Below are positions 13,113 through 25,600 of a stretch of DNA of 64,000 bases, piece by piece. The notes under the pieces are model-generated. The model was given only the letters and a program-made list of their open reading frames with translations, was not told the origin of the DNA and did not search any database. A program made the translations under genes and the position numbers. The stretch is from Paralichthys olivaceus (taxonomy: Eukaryota > Chordata > Actinopteri > Pleuronectiformes > Paralichthyidae). The DNA lies in contig NC_091098.1 in assembly GCF_024713975.1 (NCBI RefSeq), positions 16,326,316-16,390,315 of the forward strand, in the 5' to 3' direction. Each line of letters opens with the position of its first letter. Position 1 is the first letter of the stretch.

Positions 13113-13797
13113 GTCCCTGGAGAGCGACCATCCTTACCTTTGTTCCCACGCATCTGTCTGCGTGTCTTCAGGTTGTCTTCAGGCTTGGCAGTGTGATGTT
13201 TCTGTTTGTCCTTGAGTGACAGGTTAAAAACTACTTTTGAGAATCTCAAAAACCAGGTCTTGACTCATTTACAGACACCAATTCACATATAGCTTTTATC
13301 AGCATATAGACCTGATCTCCCTCTCTTCAGGGAGTTTGTGATATCGGGTTGAAAATGCCAGAGTTAAATCAGCTGACCCAGTAACACTAACAAACAAGTA
13401 AACAAATCTCGAAAATCCCTGTCGGAATTGAAACTATTAGAATTAGCTATAGCTGTCGCAAACTGTTATTTCATCAAAAGCTTGAGAAAACAGTCCTAGT
13501 GTTTATGCCAAAGCGGCTGTTGAAGCTAAGCTCCTTTTAGAGACATTTGTATTTCTGCTTAGAGCCCGACAGGCAGACTGCTGTCAGAGTTAGACACACT
13601 CACACACATGCACAAACACACAGAATGGAGTGGGTACAGGTTTGTGAGAGGCCGCGAGGTGAGGCAAAGAAGCTAAGCTCTGGTGAATATTTGTGCACTG
13701 CAGCTCAGCTCACAATTTTCTGCTAAATCAAAAGGAATTAGGGAAGCACAAACACGGCTGAGTTATGCTCTCTCTCGCAGGGCTGGAGCTGGAGCAG

Positions 13798-13846
13798 ACG
13801 CTCTCTCTCTCTCTTTCTCTCTTTCTCTCTCTCTCTCTTTCTGTCT
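13798..13846. repeat. (CT)n simple repeat
   Basis: CT-rich tract with TTTCTCT interruptions. Open frames over it are serine/leucine or arginine/glutamate low complexity. Confidence 0.9.
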
Positions 13847-14579
13847 CCGTGCCTGTGAACTTGACCCCAGCTTTCTCTTCATAAACAATAACAGAGTCAA
13901 GTGCCCTCTTGTGAGTAACGGAGGAAAAGCTCGCCCTGATGTGCCGGGTCCAATCTGGCAACCATCACCTCAGAGGAAAATTACTGACAACGCTGTGTTT
14001 TAGAGGTTGCATCGGGGTGAAGGAGGGATGAAGGTGAGATTTACAGAGGCAGGGGTTTTGGACTAATCCAATTGATTTCTGTGCTGATACATTATAATCA
14101 CTCAGGATTATTTCTGAAAGGAAACGTAGTCAGAAAAGGGATTGGCTGAATGAACCAAGGCCAAGTCAGAGGCATGTGCCCTAGGTGGAAGATCTGGACT
14201 AATGGCCCAGTAACGTGTCCCCTGTGGGAATTATGCTGTGAGCTGTCACCAGTCAAGCAGGGATGAGCTCAGCGTGTATTCCCATCCTCTGTCAGGCTGG
14301 AGCAGGGAGGAAAGCCTGTTGTCGGCAGGACTGGCTGAGTTCCCAAACGTATGAGACACGAGGTCCACGAAAGGGTGTAAGGATAAAGGACAGGTGGAGG
14401 CAGGGAGAAAGACAAAAAAGAGAGAGAAAGATGTGGAGTGTTTCCACGTCCGCCATCTACGTCTTCCAAACAACCAAACACTTTCATTGCTCATGCCATG
14501 AACTGTTCTGTTGAAATGAAGCCAAATTATCTTGGATTCAGGTGCGGCCATCTTGCTCTGATAGTGTCATTTGGAGGCA

Positions 14580-14780
14580 GAGTCTGAGCAGTAGTGGTCA
14601 TGGTGTCGAGCCACCATATCGAGGTCTCAGCATCATTGTCCATCTACTTACATGAAGCAGGTGGGATTTATGATCCATACTCCAACCAGCCTCTAGGGGG
14701 CAATCAAGATGCTTTTGCTTCAATTGGGAATTGCCAATTCGTCCATCGTTATGCAGTCTCTGGGTCTTGCCCCTTAGAAT
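14580..14780. repeat. Dispersed fish repeat fragment (possible)
   Basis: The text contains 'ccagcctctagggggcaatc' followed by 'aagatgcttttgcttcaatt' and 'ttcgtccatcgttatgcagt'. It resembles a frequent teleost element with the order 'CCACCAGGGGGCGATC...GATGTTTTGGCTTCA...GTCGTCCATCTTTATATACAGT'. The copy is diverged and its ends are unclear. Confidence 0.4.
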
Positions 14781-17735
14781 AGCAGATGGAAGCGTCTTCT
14801 GATCTAAATTCCCTATATCAGCAAGACAGCATTTGTTTGTCTCTGCCCTCAAAAACCGTTGAAAATCACTTTTGAGGGAGTGATCGCTCAGTTTCATGTA
14901 GAGTCAACCTTATGGTAAAGGATTGGTCAGGTTTACCCGCAAAGACAACTTGGTTAGGTTGAGGAAAAATGTGTCAGGGTTAGGGAAGCTTTGTCTTCAT
15001 GGTTTCGACGATAAATTCTTGGTTAACTTCAGGCAGATGCACTCTCCAGGCGCTCCTTCACATTTTTTTGTTGGTTTATTTGTTCGCATGATTACACAAA
15101 AGCTACTAAACAAAAGCTTCTGATTTGACTATGACAAATAAATAATTTTGGTTGAGAGACCACATCCTTTGTTCTTTTATTATTTAGGATTGTTGTGCCA
15201 CTCCAATTGGAAATGGATTTAATGCTGTAATAATTTGTGTATGTTAAGTTGTAGGGATAATAATAGCTGGTCTGCGTGGCTGTTTAAATAATAATCATCT
15301 GAAAAACCTGTTGCATTATCCACACAGCTAATGAAAGGTCAGAGGACATCACAGACCCTAAAAATACACAATCCCTCAGCCACGTTGTGTGTGTGCATGT
15401 GTGAGAACAAGATCTGTGATAATTTATTGTTTTGTAAATTTAGATCTGCCGACAGAGAGGGGCTGCCTTGAACAAACACAGCAGCACTGGAACCACAGAA
15501 GACTCTAAAACATTTGGCTGGCTTTCAGAGAAGATGTCACACATGTCCCCGGATCAAAAGGGAGCAACGAAAGGCAAGTACATCGAGAGATGTCTTTGCA
15601 CAGGCGCAAGAGAAACCTCCCATATCCTTAACTGCTGCTACTGTATGTGCCCTTACATCACATCACGTTTTGTCACTACAGGGCTATGCTCTTTATTCCT
15701 GCGTTGCTTTCTTCATTCATCACCAGGTTGCTCTGTCATTAATAGATTTTATAGCTCCTGTGATGGAAAGCATAGATGTTGTGATAACTCAGACTCTTTT
15801 TTAAAGGAGCAGGAGGACGTTGTCATGCTGGACACATTCGGACCATTCACACACATGAACCCACATGCACACTCATAGACTCAGACTATGAGTTTAAAGT
15901 AGGTGACATGAAAGTGATATCAAGGACATCATGGTCTCCTTGATGACTTTTTTCAGACATAGTAGATAGACAATCAACTTTAAGCTGCTCTCTTTCACTC
16001 CCATTTCCAATGAAATAATTTACAGTGTGCAGAAGTGAAATGGTTTTTATAAATTATCCAAATTAAAATGTACCTTTATGGATGCGCCTCATTTGTACAG
16101 CACAGTGACTCCCTGCTCCCTCTGAGTATTGAACTGATTTTGTGCTGAGTAGTTTCCTGTTTCAGTAGGGAACTTTCTGCGTGACGTCCGCTGCAGGTCG
16201 TGGGCAGCTGGTCACATGGTGGCTAGCTGAGGTAGCATAGTGAATCAGTGGGGACAGTGAATAGTTCTTCTTCTGTCTTTCTCCTTTTTCGACGGGATAA
16301 GGAGCACGCCCACCTGTAAAGCAAGACTCAGATCATTATTCAACAGGAATGTGTTGTGTTTTCCATTTATACAGTAGCTGAGTGTAAAATATATCATTAT
16401 AATTGTTTAATGCATGGTTTGTTTCGCATGTTCAAGGCTGCACCTGAACATTGACAGCAACCGAAAGTGAAAATGACAGAAATTTAAACAAACCTTCCCA
16501 AAGTGGTATCAAAAAACCTGATCTCCACAAGCTTAACCATCTATTTTAGGATTATCATGTGAAGAGAGAATCGAGTGTGCACACAGATGTGTTTATGAGT
16601 GTGTGCATTTGCAAATGAAAGCAAAAACTGGGAGTTATTTTTGTCGAGCTGTCTGCTTGTTATTATTTCAGCCTGTCAGCACAATATTTTGAAAATGCCA
16701 CACAGTCAAAATCTGGCACCTTGAGATCATACTTTTGCAATTGTTTGCCTTAACATTCACTTCTTGTCTTTTTCAATTTCCCAGATTAAAAGTCAAAGTC
16801 GGCAAATGTCAAAGTAAAGTGCTTAACTTTTGTAACATTAAATCTGCTTTTTTTATGATAACGTGTAATTTAGAAGGTTTGCTTGAAACAAAACATGTAC
16901 ATCATACTTGGTGGAGCAATTATTTCCATCACTACATGGCGTCATCACATCCATCAAATCAGATTTCAGTTTTTGGCTTTTATGGCTCGCAACTCCGTCC
17001 CACTTTTCACTTTCACCAACCTGTTTCCAACAACAGCAGTCAGCTAAAAAAGCTCCTGACCACCACCAAACACGAAGTAAGCAACAATGTGCTGAACATA
17101 GTAGGGTACTTAGCTGCTCTAGAGACAGATAATTCCACCTACGTGGGCTGTGACTACATATACTTGACATTGATTGGTTCGTAGACGTCTGCGCTGATGT
17201 TGGCTTGTTTGTTGTATTTGCTAACTTTGTTGAATAAAGGGCCTCAATGCAATCAATGTGATATTCATGTGCAGGAACCATGTGCTGATACTGGTTTGTC
17301 TGTATCTGCATCATGTTCTGACTTGATCACTGTATGTAGCACATACAAAGGACTGTGGTCTGATTTAGGTCTTAAGCCACTTTGTTGTTTGTTTAGTCAG
17401 CTTAACCTCACCACACTTTCACATTTCTCTCTTTATGGCGCATTGGTGCAGGCCAAGTGGAGTCCCGCATGAACAGAGGTCCTTGAGGTAGTTCCAATAG
17501 ATCCTGAGTAAAAATAAAGAACAGTTGTCAGATTCTGTTTAGTCAGATGTGACTGTAAAGTCTATTTCAGTTTTTCTTCGTACAACCAGACAGATAAGAA
17601 TAAATACAAAATATTATTGCAATCAAGATACAGTGAGAATCCAACCCTCAAAATCCCTCTCAGATAAAGTGTAGTCAGGGGATACTGACCACATTCTGAA
17701 AGTGAACTAAACTTTTGATAATGAGAAAAATCCAC

Positions 17736-18215
17736 GTCCACAATAGTGTGCAAATGTTTAATGCACATGAAGCAAAGATGCTTTAAAAAACTACGCCACA
17801 CATAGTTGTTATTTATCTGTTAACTTCAGATAAATACTTGCTGTGACCTGTGACCATCCTTTGCCTTTAAACCAGCTCCACTTCTCCTCAGTGCACTTGT
17901 GCACAGTATTTGGCAGATTGGTTGTTCCAAGCATCTTGGAGAAATTGGAGAACTCTAATGTCTCCTCCAGACTGACTTGATGATGTTGTGATCAGGGCTC
18001 TGTGAGGGCCGGACCATCTGCTGCAGGACTCCTTGATCTTCTTCTTGTTGAAGTTACAGACGTTCTTCATTTGGGTTGTTGTCATACCACAAAATTAACA
18101 CGGGGCACGGGAAGCCTCCCTGCTGGTGTTGGATGGATAAGAATCTGAAATGACTTTTTGCACAATAGGGTTTAATACAGTAAATCATCATGAGTTATAT
18201 ACACTGTAATGGGGG
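17736..18215 (-). mobile_element. Tc1/mariner-type DNA transposon relic
   Basis: Read on the minus strand, the order of landmarks is: 'caccagcagggaggc', 'ttgtggtatgacaacaaccc', 'agccctgatcacaacatcat', 'ccaagatgcttggaacaacc', 'ggcaaaggatggtcac', then a 3' flank with 'catttgcacactattgtg'. This parallels the C-terminal third of a fish Tc1/mariner transposase (D-N-D-P-K-H region, then S-P-D-x-N-I-I-E, then L-Q-D-x-W-N-N). The frame is broken by stops, and the 5' two-thirds are missing. The 17888-18085 open frame is a fragment of it. Confidence 0.6.
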
Positions 18216-19810
18216 AACTGAAATGTGACTCATATGTTTTTAGAGAGAAGAAAAAAATCTGTGAAGATTGAATCTTGTCCGAATGTTTATTCTATTTAAA
18301 AACAAAATCAGTTTCAAACATAACATGAATATATCTAGATACAAATGCTAAATTAATTTCCATGTGTGTGTACTGCATATTACAAACTTCCTCAAGGATA
18401 TTTTATATTTTTACAATTTGGTAAACAAACTACTACTACTACATATTATGGTTAATAATAGTAATAAAAAGAAACAGCACTCTCCAGTTATAATGTACAT
18501 TAAGTGAAACAGGATTAAAACAAATCAAGACTAGGAAAATATGATCAGTGATACAAAAAAAATAATATAGCAGTGAAACAATTACAAAAAGTAAACACAT
18601 GTAGCTAATAAATGTACTAGGATTAATAAAAGAAAAAAATCTAAAGATTATTAACCATAATATGAGAAAAGAACAAAGCACTTTCTTATTGCCTCTATCT
18701 GTGAAATTTGTATACATCAGGTCCATGAAACCCTCAGTTTGGACCATATTGTGATGGTTATGAGTCCTGAGTGACCTCTGATGGGAGGTGGCACAGGCCC
18801 TGCGGCTGCAGAGACCCTGCTGTGGATGTTTTGTGAGCGTTCACACCGTGCGGCTGACGTTGAGTTCTGCAGTAAAAGCTGCATGGGATACCTGGTGTTT
18901 TAGGCTGAATTCTTGAGTGTGGGCCATTATGGCCCTTTGGCAACAGGCTGTGTGGTGAGGGCTCGAAGTTGCAGGAGAGGTCCCTCCACTCTCTGAGTGA
19001 TGAGAGCAGGGTTTAACCGGCTGCAGGTGCGCTCGAGACAGGCGGGTCGGGCCTTTGAAGTGGAAGCCAACTGGGACCCCGGCCCATCTCTGACCAGCCG
19101 CCAGCACAGACACATTCGCTTTCAATTAACACTCTCCCTTCTCTCTAGATCGCTTCTCTTTTGCTTTGTGTTCTCATTTTCTAAACTCATCTATATGTAT
19201 GTTCAGAAGAAGAACCAGTCAGCCTGGTGCAATAAGTGCACTATGGTATTTATCATTTCTAGTGAATGACTTTCATTTATAGCCTGTGAGTGCCTGGATT
19301 ATTCTTTAGAAGGGTTATGACCATTCCACTGGATTTTGTGTGTGGGTGTGTGCTCATTTCTTCACCTCTCACTTACGCTTCATGAATCTTCTGGAGTCTT
19401 GGGGCCAGACTGAGCATCCAGAGAACTGTGAGTCCTCACAGCCCTGATCTATTGTTTCTCATTTATCTTTATATGATGAAATCATGGATCTCAGTCTTAT
19501 GCACATGTCATTTCAACAGAACACATCCTGTCTGTCCTTGCTGTGCTAAACAAGCAAGCAAAGTCATACAGCAGTTCTATACTTGACAGGAAATGGAAAT
19601 TCTGTTGTGGCTTATTGGGTGGTTTTACTCAAACATATATACCCAATACAAGTATGTAAGCACGCATGCACACTTCTCATTAAAGAGAGTGAAAAAGAGA
19701 AATAAATGGCTGTTTCGATGGTAAGCTCCCTGGAGGCAGCTACATCTGGCTCCTGTTAGCCACAAGCGTATAAAAATCAAATGCGGTTTACTCCCAGGCA
19801 TTCTGTAGTG

Positions 19811-19841
<31 letters not shown>

Positions 19842-19846
19842 ACATA

Positions 19847-19919
<73 letters not shown>

Positions 19920-20679
19920 GGAGGTAGGACTCCAGCATGGTGGTCACCCCCACCAGTTGCCGTCTCTCCCGTACCAGCTCAAGTGAACTCAGACATCAGG
20001 GGGCTCAGACAGAGACTAGTATTCCTGGCACAAACAGTAGCAACAAGTCATATACAGTCTCTTTACCTACGAAATATTAAACCCACAAAAACCCCTGTGG
20101 ATACTTGTCTGCCGAGCCACCGCTAATATTTCTGAGTAAGAGTGGGGGGTGTCGATAATAATGACAGTTAGAAGCTCATAGCTGTGTCAGCAGTAACATG
20201 TACCCTACTCAGACTAAATATTAGAGGCAATAACAACTGTAAAATATCATAGTAAAGATAAGCCTATAAAGAACAATATCATTTTATTATATTCATTTTT
20301 TATGTTATTTTATTACCTGTACACTGAAATCAAATCACCAAATATCACCATCAGTCTGATCACTGGGTTCATGTCTAATTATGCAGCACTAGTGTGGGAA
20401 AGCCATGTTCATTCACAATGCATGCAATCTGTGAGTAAAATAAACTTTTTAAAAGTACTTGCTTTTAAATAAATAAAGTATTTGAAGTAAAAGTATGTGT
20501 TGGATGCATATGTCTACTACATCAATAACTGCAAACTTTCCTTCTTTTTTTTTTCTTCCCCAGTGAGTTCATCAGCTGCAGGCAGTGGGGTTTAATGTTA
20601 CCTGCCCACTGTGATTGGATCAGTGGATCACTCTTCTTTTGTTATTGATTACTTTAAAAATATAGAAAAGTCCTCAGTA
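18216..20679. other. Gene-poor region, second part
   Basis: AT-rich around 18.24-18.75 kb, GC-balanced around 18.76-19.1 kb, and a long (CA)n array at about 19810-19915. No exon, RNA gene or familiar mobile element was recognised. Confidence 0.5.
19810..19915. repeat. (CA)n microsatellite, compound
   Basis: A CA run of about 100 bases with several CATACA interruptions in its first half. Confidence 0.95.
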
Positions 20680-21065
20680 GAGTGCATACCTCCACCAAGG
20701 TCCAACAGTCCGCCTATGAAACCTTATTTAAATTCACTAGATCTTTTGTTTGGATCTGCACCAAATTGTTCATACCACCTTGCAATGTTATTTCTTGTAT
20801 CCTCGTAAAAAGTTTATTGGCTTCTCCCCCAACCCACAAAATTTCAGAGAAATGTGTTTAGTAGTTGATGTGTAATCCTGAAAAATAACAAATAAACAAG
20901 TAGACGAAAACATAACCCATAACACCTCCTATAACCCTAATTCCTGGATCCACCCCCTCATCTAGATTCACTTCCAAATTCATTTTGTTTTTCCAACATC
21001 CTTCCATCAAGTTTCATGGTAATCCATCCTGTACTTATTGCATAATCCTGCTAACAAACAGTGAG
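20680..21065 (-). repeat. Dispersed teleost repeat (family A), minus orientation
   Basis: On the plus strand the landmarks are 'gtgcatacctccaccaaggt', 'ttggatctgcaccaaattgt', 'cctggatccaccccctcat' and 'catcaagtttcatggtaatc'. Reversed, they read as the familiar fish repeat with 'CACCAAGTTTCATGGAAATC', 'GGGGGTGGATCCAGG' and 'GGTGCAGATCC'. The same family occurs at 1.39-1.67 kb. It probably derives from an old retroelement; it is gene-free here. Confidence 0.5.
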
Positions 21066-22490
21066 GAAACATGCAAGACATTGTTGAAGTATTCTTAAGT
21101 ATTTAAAATAGGTGACTCACTTTGAATGATCTACAGAAATACTTTATAATCCACATTTAAGGGAATATTTTCTGTGAAAATATTTTGAGAGTATTCCTCC
21201 GATCTCTGGTTATTTATTATAACATCACATGTGTTCTCTTAGTGACATACTTTATACCACAGAGTACGTGGAGCCAGGACACAAGAAGAAATGAGGGGAG
21301 AGCATGCTACTGTACCACACAAGGATGCTGATATGAGTTCATCAACAGGATATAAGAGATAGTTTATGCAACGTAAACAGACGAGCAAATGAACTCAAAC
21401 CAGACTACAGCAGCATCCCAGACGTCAAAACAAATCTGCGTGCACTCTGTGACACCCGGCCGGTAGTGCTTTGCTGGAATCGTGACTCGCTGATCGCAAA
21501 GTCATCATCACCAGCCCCGGTGATATAGAAGTCACTGACACACTCCGGAGGCATCTGTTCTGGTGAGTAATTGAAGTGCATTTGGTATGTGAGGCTAATA
21601 AATTCACGATTAAGACTGAAACCTCTTTTCACTCCATCAGAGACTGAAGTTCAACCTCACTTCTACAATTTTCTGGTTCTCTGGCCGTGTCTAAATGTCA
21701 GCGAGGTCAGAGCCAGCTCATCCTGTGTGTTCCTCCAAGCCCAGCAGGCATGTCTGAAAGACTCTGAGACCCTGTGAGTCTGTCTCTGGCTTTCAATTTC
21801 CTACCATGGTAAATCCTGGACAAGAAGAGCGATCTTGACTTCAGCTTGGGTGGGTTGAAAAAGTACTTCAATAAGTTATGTATTATTGATATTAGAACGT
21901 AATGTCAGAGCAACATCACCTGTATGCCAACATATTGGCTCCATAATTCAACAAGACAGAGACATCACAGACAAGCGTATATGTTTTGTCTTTAACCTTT
22001 GAGTGCTGGCATCATCTAAAGCCTTTGTTGCACACACTGCCCTCTAAACTAGGGACACCAGTTAACCAGCTCCAGACACAAGTCTTTCTATCCGCCAGTC
22101 TGATGTCAGGAGACTACAAGAGATCGTCGGCGTCAGAATGAAAACATTTTCTTGGTGAAGAACACAGGTTTTCACGCCATATTTTAACAATAGTTGTGTT
22201 GTGGCTGACTGCAGCAGTCCAGTAAAAGCTGGCACATAGCTGGCAGCTGGCTGGCACTTGTCCTGGACTGTCAGAGTGAAATGTTGCCCCTAATGTCAGG
22301 TCTCACTAAACTCCACTATCTCTGACTGTGATGTATGGGCCCTCTCGTCATCTCTGGAGATCTAACACACAGTCAGGTCGGCCGAGGCTTAGATCAGCCT
22401 CTGGACTGCTTCAAGGCACTGAAAGCATCTCCCGGCCTGTTGTTGCCAGGTTTCAGTAGAGGGTGAGGATGAGAGAGCAATGTACTGTTG
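21066..22490. other. Gene-poor region, nothing recognised
   Basis: Unique-looking sequence with no exon, RNA gene or clear repeat. Confidence 0.45.
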
Positions 22491-22496
22491 TGCGGA

Positions 22497-22962
22497 GCAG
22501 TGGCGGGGGTGTAACAAAGTGCATTTACTTAGTTACTATACTTAACTACATTTTTATGTATCTGTACTTTACTTAAAGGCTCAGTGTGTACGATTTAGGT
22601 GAAAGGGACATTTGGCAGAAATTGAATAGAAAATAATCCTAGGGATGTTTTCACTAGTGTTTTTATCTAAATTGTACGAATTGTTGTTTTCTTGACCCTA
22701 GAATGGGACCTTTATATTTAGAAACTTTATATTAACATGTCGTTCTCACTGTTAGCAGCACTGAGTTTGCATGTGCTGTGACTTTCTTAATTTGCAGTGC
22801 GTCGAGCTCTCTCACCGTAGTTTTTACTTTGAGTATATTTTAAAGTACTATCTTACTTTTACTCAAACAGAAACATTAATGTGGTACTAGTGCTTTTTTA
22901 AATAACTTTTTTCAGTTTATTTTAACTTTTACAATATTTGAGTTCTTCCTCCACCACTAGTT
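22497..22962. mobile_element. Non-autonomous element (family B) split by an inserted MITE
   Basis: The left part (22497-22572) reads 'gtaacaaagtgcatttactt' then 'tatctgtactttact'. The right part (about 22815-22962) reads 'tttttactttgagtatat', 'gtggtactagtgctttt' and ends 'cctccaccactag'. Together they match the two ends of a widespread fish element that starts with GTGGTGGAAAGTAACTAAGT and ends with the complementary CCTCCACCAC. The middle is occupied by a different element (family C). A shorter relative of family B lies at 40.69-40.93 kb. Confidence 0.5.
22573..22815 (+). mobile_element. MITE-like element (family C), copy 1, nested
   Basis: It starts 'taaaggctcagtgtgtacga' and continues 'ggcagaaattgaatagaaaa', 'taatcctagggatgttttca', 'ctaaattgtacgaattgttg' and 'gggacctttatatttagaaa'. 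The same ordered landmarks occur at 34.14 kb and 46.01 kb, which shows a dispersed family. Copy 3 ends 'ttctacgcactgaaccttta', complementary to the start of copy 1, so the family has terminal inverted repeats. No coding capacity. The right boundary is approximate. Confidence 0.6.
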
Positions 22963-23690
22963 ATGTACAAAATCCTTGTTTTTGTGAAATATTGGAAAAA
23001 AAAAAGGTTTAGTCTCTGATTAAGTAATAATAATACAATGCAGTGAATAAGGTTGGCATGTGCTTTTTATGTCAAATATCAATCTAAACAGTAACTATAG
23101 CTGGTAAATAAATGCCACGGAGTACTAGTATTTCCCTCAAAAATATAGTCGAAGTATAAAGTAGAATGACTTTTCAAGTATCTCAGCCCACCCTCCCCTT
23201 AGAGTCCCTTAATGCAGAGCTGACTGGCTCTATAACCCTGATCCTCACTTACAAATGTTGCAATGCCTGGACGTCTCACCGTGTGCTTCTAATCCAATCC
23301 CAAGGTTCGCTATGAAGATCTTCTCTTTGTTCTTCTACACTCAGCACCCGGTCTCTGACATTATCCTAACCCCTAATCCAAAACCAAGTTTGGCCATGAC
23401 TATTATTGAATAAAATTATTGAAATGATTGAAAACTGTGTTTTTTATTTGTTCTAATCATTGATGGATTGTCTTGTCAGTAAGACGTCTATCACAGTTTC
23501 TCAAAGCTGAAATTATTTGCTTTTACTACTGGCCAAAACGAAAATATATTAGATTTACTATAATACAAGACAAATCGTCACATTGGAGAAGCTGGAAATG
23601 AAAATAAAAAGGACGTTTGCCATTTTTGCTGAAGAAATAATTCAAACATTTATTTTTCTATTATTTATTTGCGTTACTTGTCAAAAAATG
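22963..23690. other. Gene-poor AT-rich sequence
   Basis: Nothing recognised; no exon or RNA gene. Confidence 0.45.
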
Positions 23691-24020
23691 TTGTATTTGC
23701 AGCTCTTTAAGGAGCTGTGGTCCATCCAAAGGTAAAAACTAAATTCACTGTACAGTCTATAAGCTTTATTTAAAGAAAGTGCAGAAAGTGTAAAATCAAG
23801 TTTTGGTTTTTGGGGGTGGTTATGCACTTAAATATTTAGTAACAGTAAAACCGTCTGCTGTCACAATGTGGACAGAACTAGGCTGGATGTTTCCAGACTT
23901 AATGCTAAGCTAAGCTAACTGTCTCCTGGCTACAGTTGCTTATTTAGTGGATGTAAATAAGCAACTGCTTATTAAAATTATCATCTAATTTTCAGAGAGA
24001 AAGTGATTTATGCTTTATGT
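23690..24020 (+). repeat. Dispersed teleost repeat (family D), copy 1
   Basis: The core 'atgctaagctaagctaactg' followed by 'tctcctggctacagttgc' is a hallmark of a high-copy fish repeat. The upstream text (gctgtggtccatccaaaggt, then 'acagaactaggctggatgtt') agrees with it. A reverse-oriented relative is at 62.22-62.48 kb. Confidence 0.5.
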
Positions 24021-25425
24021 GTGTGCCCATGACTATTTCTTCAATTATTTTCCAGAAGTAAATCTCGTTGTTTAACTGCTGTATCGACCAGTGAACTCCT
24101 TAAATTGAGTCTTAATGTCTCTGTTACCATGTTCATCCAGGTTGTGCATGAGGAGAGGACAGAGTTTACTTGGCGTAACATGAGCAACAAATGAAAGGTC
24201 TTGAAAATCCCACAGACGGCCGTATCAGCCTGCTCTCTGAGGATTTGAAACAGGGGCTCTCTTCCATGTTCGGCGTGTATGTGTACATTTGTGCCCTGTA
24301 GCAGACTGTTAACAGCGGGAAACACATGTCCACATTAAGCACTTTCACTGATCAAGCCGATACGAATGGAGATGAAAGAACAGTGCGGGAACTCCACCCC
24401 CCAAAGTGCTGCTGCTGCGAGCTGTCAGCAACAATACCCACTGAGCGTACTCATGTTTTCATTAAAACTATATGTCAATTGAACACTGCTTCTTACAAGG
24501 CAGAATAAAATACAACTGAGACATGATCAGAGTAGATATCATTGATTTGGACATGGGTGTTTTTTAAGCATATGATATTCATTGTTTTTGTGGCAGGAGC
24601 ACAAGGACCTTCACAAGGCTTTGTAAAAGTCTCCAGAATGAGAACAATGAACAGGAAAGGAGAGCAGAGGAGTGACTGATTGCAGGGCATCAGACCAAAT
24701 GGGAACCAGAGACTGTGAGATGTCAGAACTGCTATAGATTTATACTTTACCTGCTCCCCTGAGATCTGCCACACATACACCCACTCTGAGCAGAACAAAA
24801 GGGGGGGGGGGGCGTGAAAAGGTATGGGCACAAAGTCATAGGTCAAACAGTGTGAGGGGTTTAACATAAGAGGCCTACAAAGATGAGTGAGAGATGGAGG
24901 ACCGGAAAATAAGAGGACTGGATCTGAGGAGAAAACAGCAACATCAGCTCAGCTGGGTTTTATTTAGATAAAACTTTTGTACTATGAAAGGAGCCCTGTA
25001 CATCTGCCCACCGCATGTTGGACTGCAATGGGTGGGCTGCCTTTTCTGCCTTTGCCCCCTCCTCGGACTGCCCTGTATCTTTCCCTGGGGGACAGCAGCG
25101 GTCAAACCTCCTGTATATACTGAAAAAGAGGGTCATTTGAAAGGACAATTCTGACTTCAGATTCAATGTTCAAGGATTATTTCCTTCAAAATTTGAAACT
25201 GCACCAATGAATATCCAGTTATATAAGATTAGAAGATGGTTTTAGTAGCTTTATTGTAGCAGAACCCATTTGACCCATTCAGAAGTAGAAGAAATTAAGA
25301 ATTCATAAGTTCTGAACATCAGCAAGATGCAATTTCTCTTTCTTCTACCACTGGATGGCACCGTTTCCCCACCAGTATCACATTGACAACACTAGTCTCG
25401 AAAATGTGGAAATGTTGATATCAAC
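24021..25425. other. Gene-poor region
   Basis: No exon recognised. A 12-base G run lies at about 24800-24812. Confidence 0.45.
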
Positions 25426-25600
25426 AAAGAAATATATCATCGCATCATTTACAAGGCAGTTATGCTTCCTTCTCTGCAACATAGAGAGGCCTGGGTCACC
25501 TTAAAGATGCATCAGAGCCTTGTACTATCATCAGAGAGATGCTTCTGGAAGAGAAAGAAAAGGCACAAACACCAACTGCATTACCACTATCATCATTAAA
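25426..25600 (+). mobile_element. Non-LTR retrotransposon (LINE) fragment (possible)
   Basis: The text translates to IIYKAVMLPSLL then a degraded 'EAWVTLKMHQSL', which parallels the post-catalytic LINE motif 'Y-K-A-V-V-L-P-x-L-L-Y-G-x-E-T-W'. 'catcagagagatgcttctgg' corresponds to the 'HQRCL' motif in a shifted frame. The fragment is short and frameshifted. Confidence 0.4.

Larger units (their letters stand above)
12281..17735. other. Gene-poor region upstream of wnt2b, first part
   Basis: No exon with splice context was found. Contents: a (CA)n run at about 13077-13109, a CT-rich run at about 13800-13846, and a likely dispersed repeat fragment at about 14.58-14.78 kb. The rest is unique-looking AT-rich sequence. 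Distant wnt2b regulatory elements could lie here, but nothing in the sequence proves it. Confidence 0.5.

Noticed and set aside
16735-17314. Overlapping open frames on both strands, 150 aa each
   Set aside because: No domain, no splice sites with matching partners; perhaps an unrecognised repeat.
18439-18747. Hydrophobic minus-strand open frame (102 aa), membrane-like
   Set aside because: AT-rich DNA read as F/I/L/Y codons; no start context, no homologue recognised.
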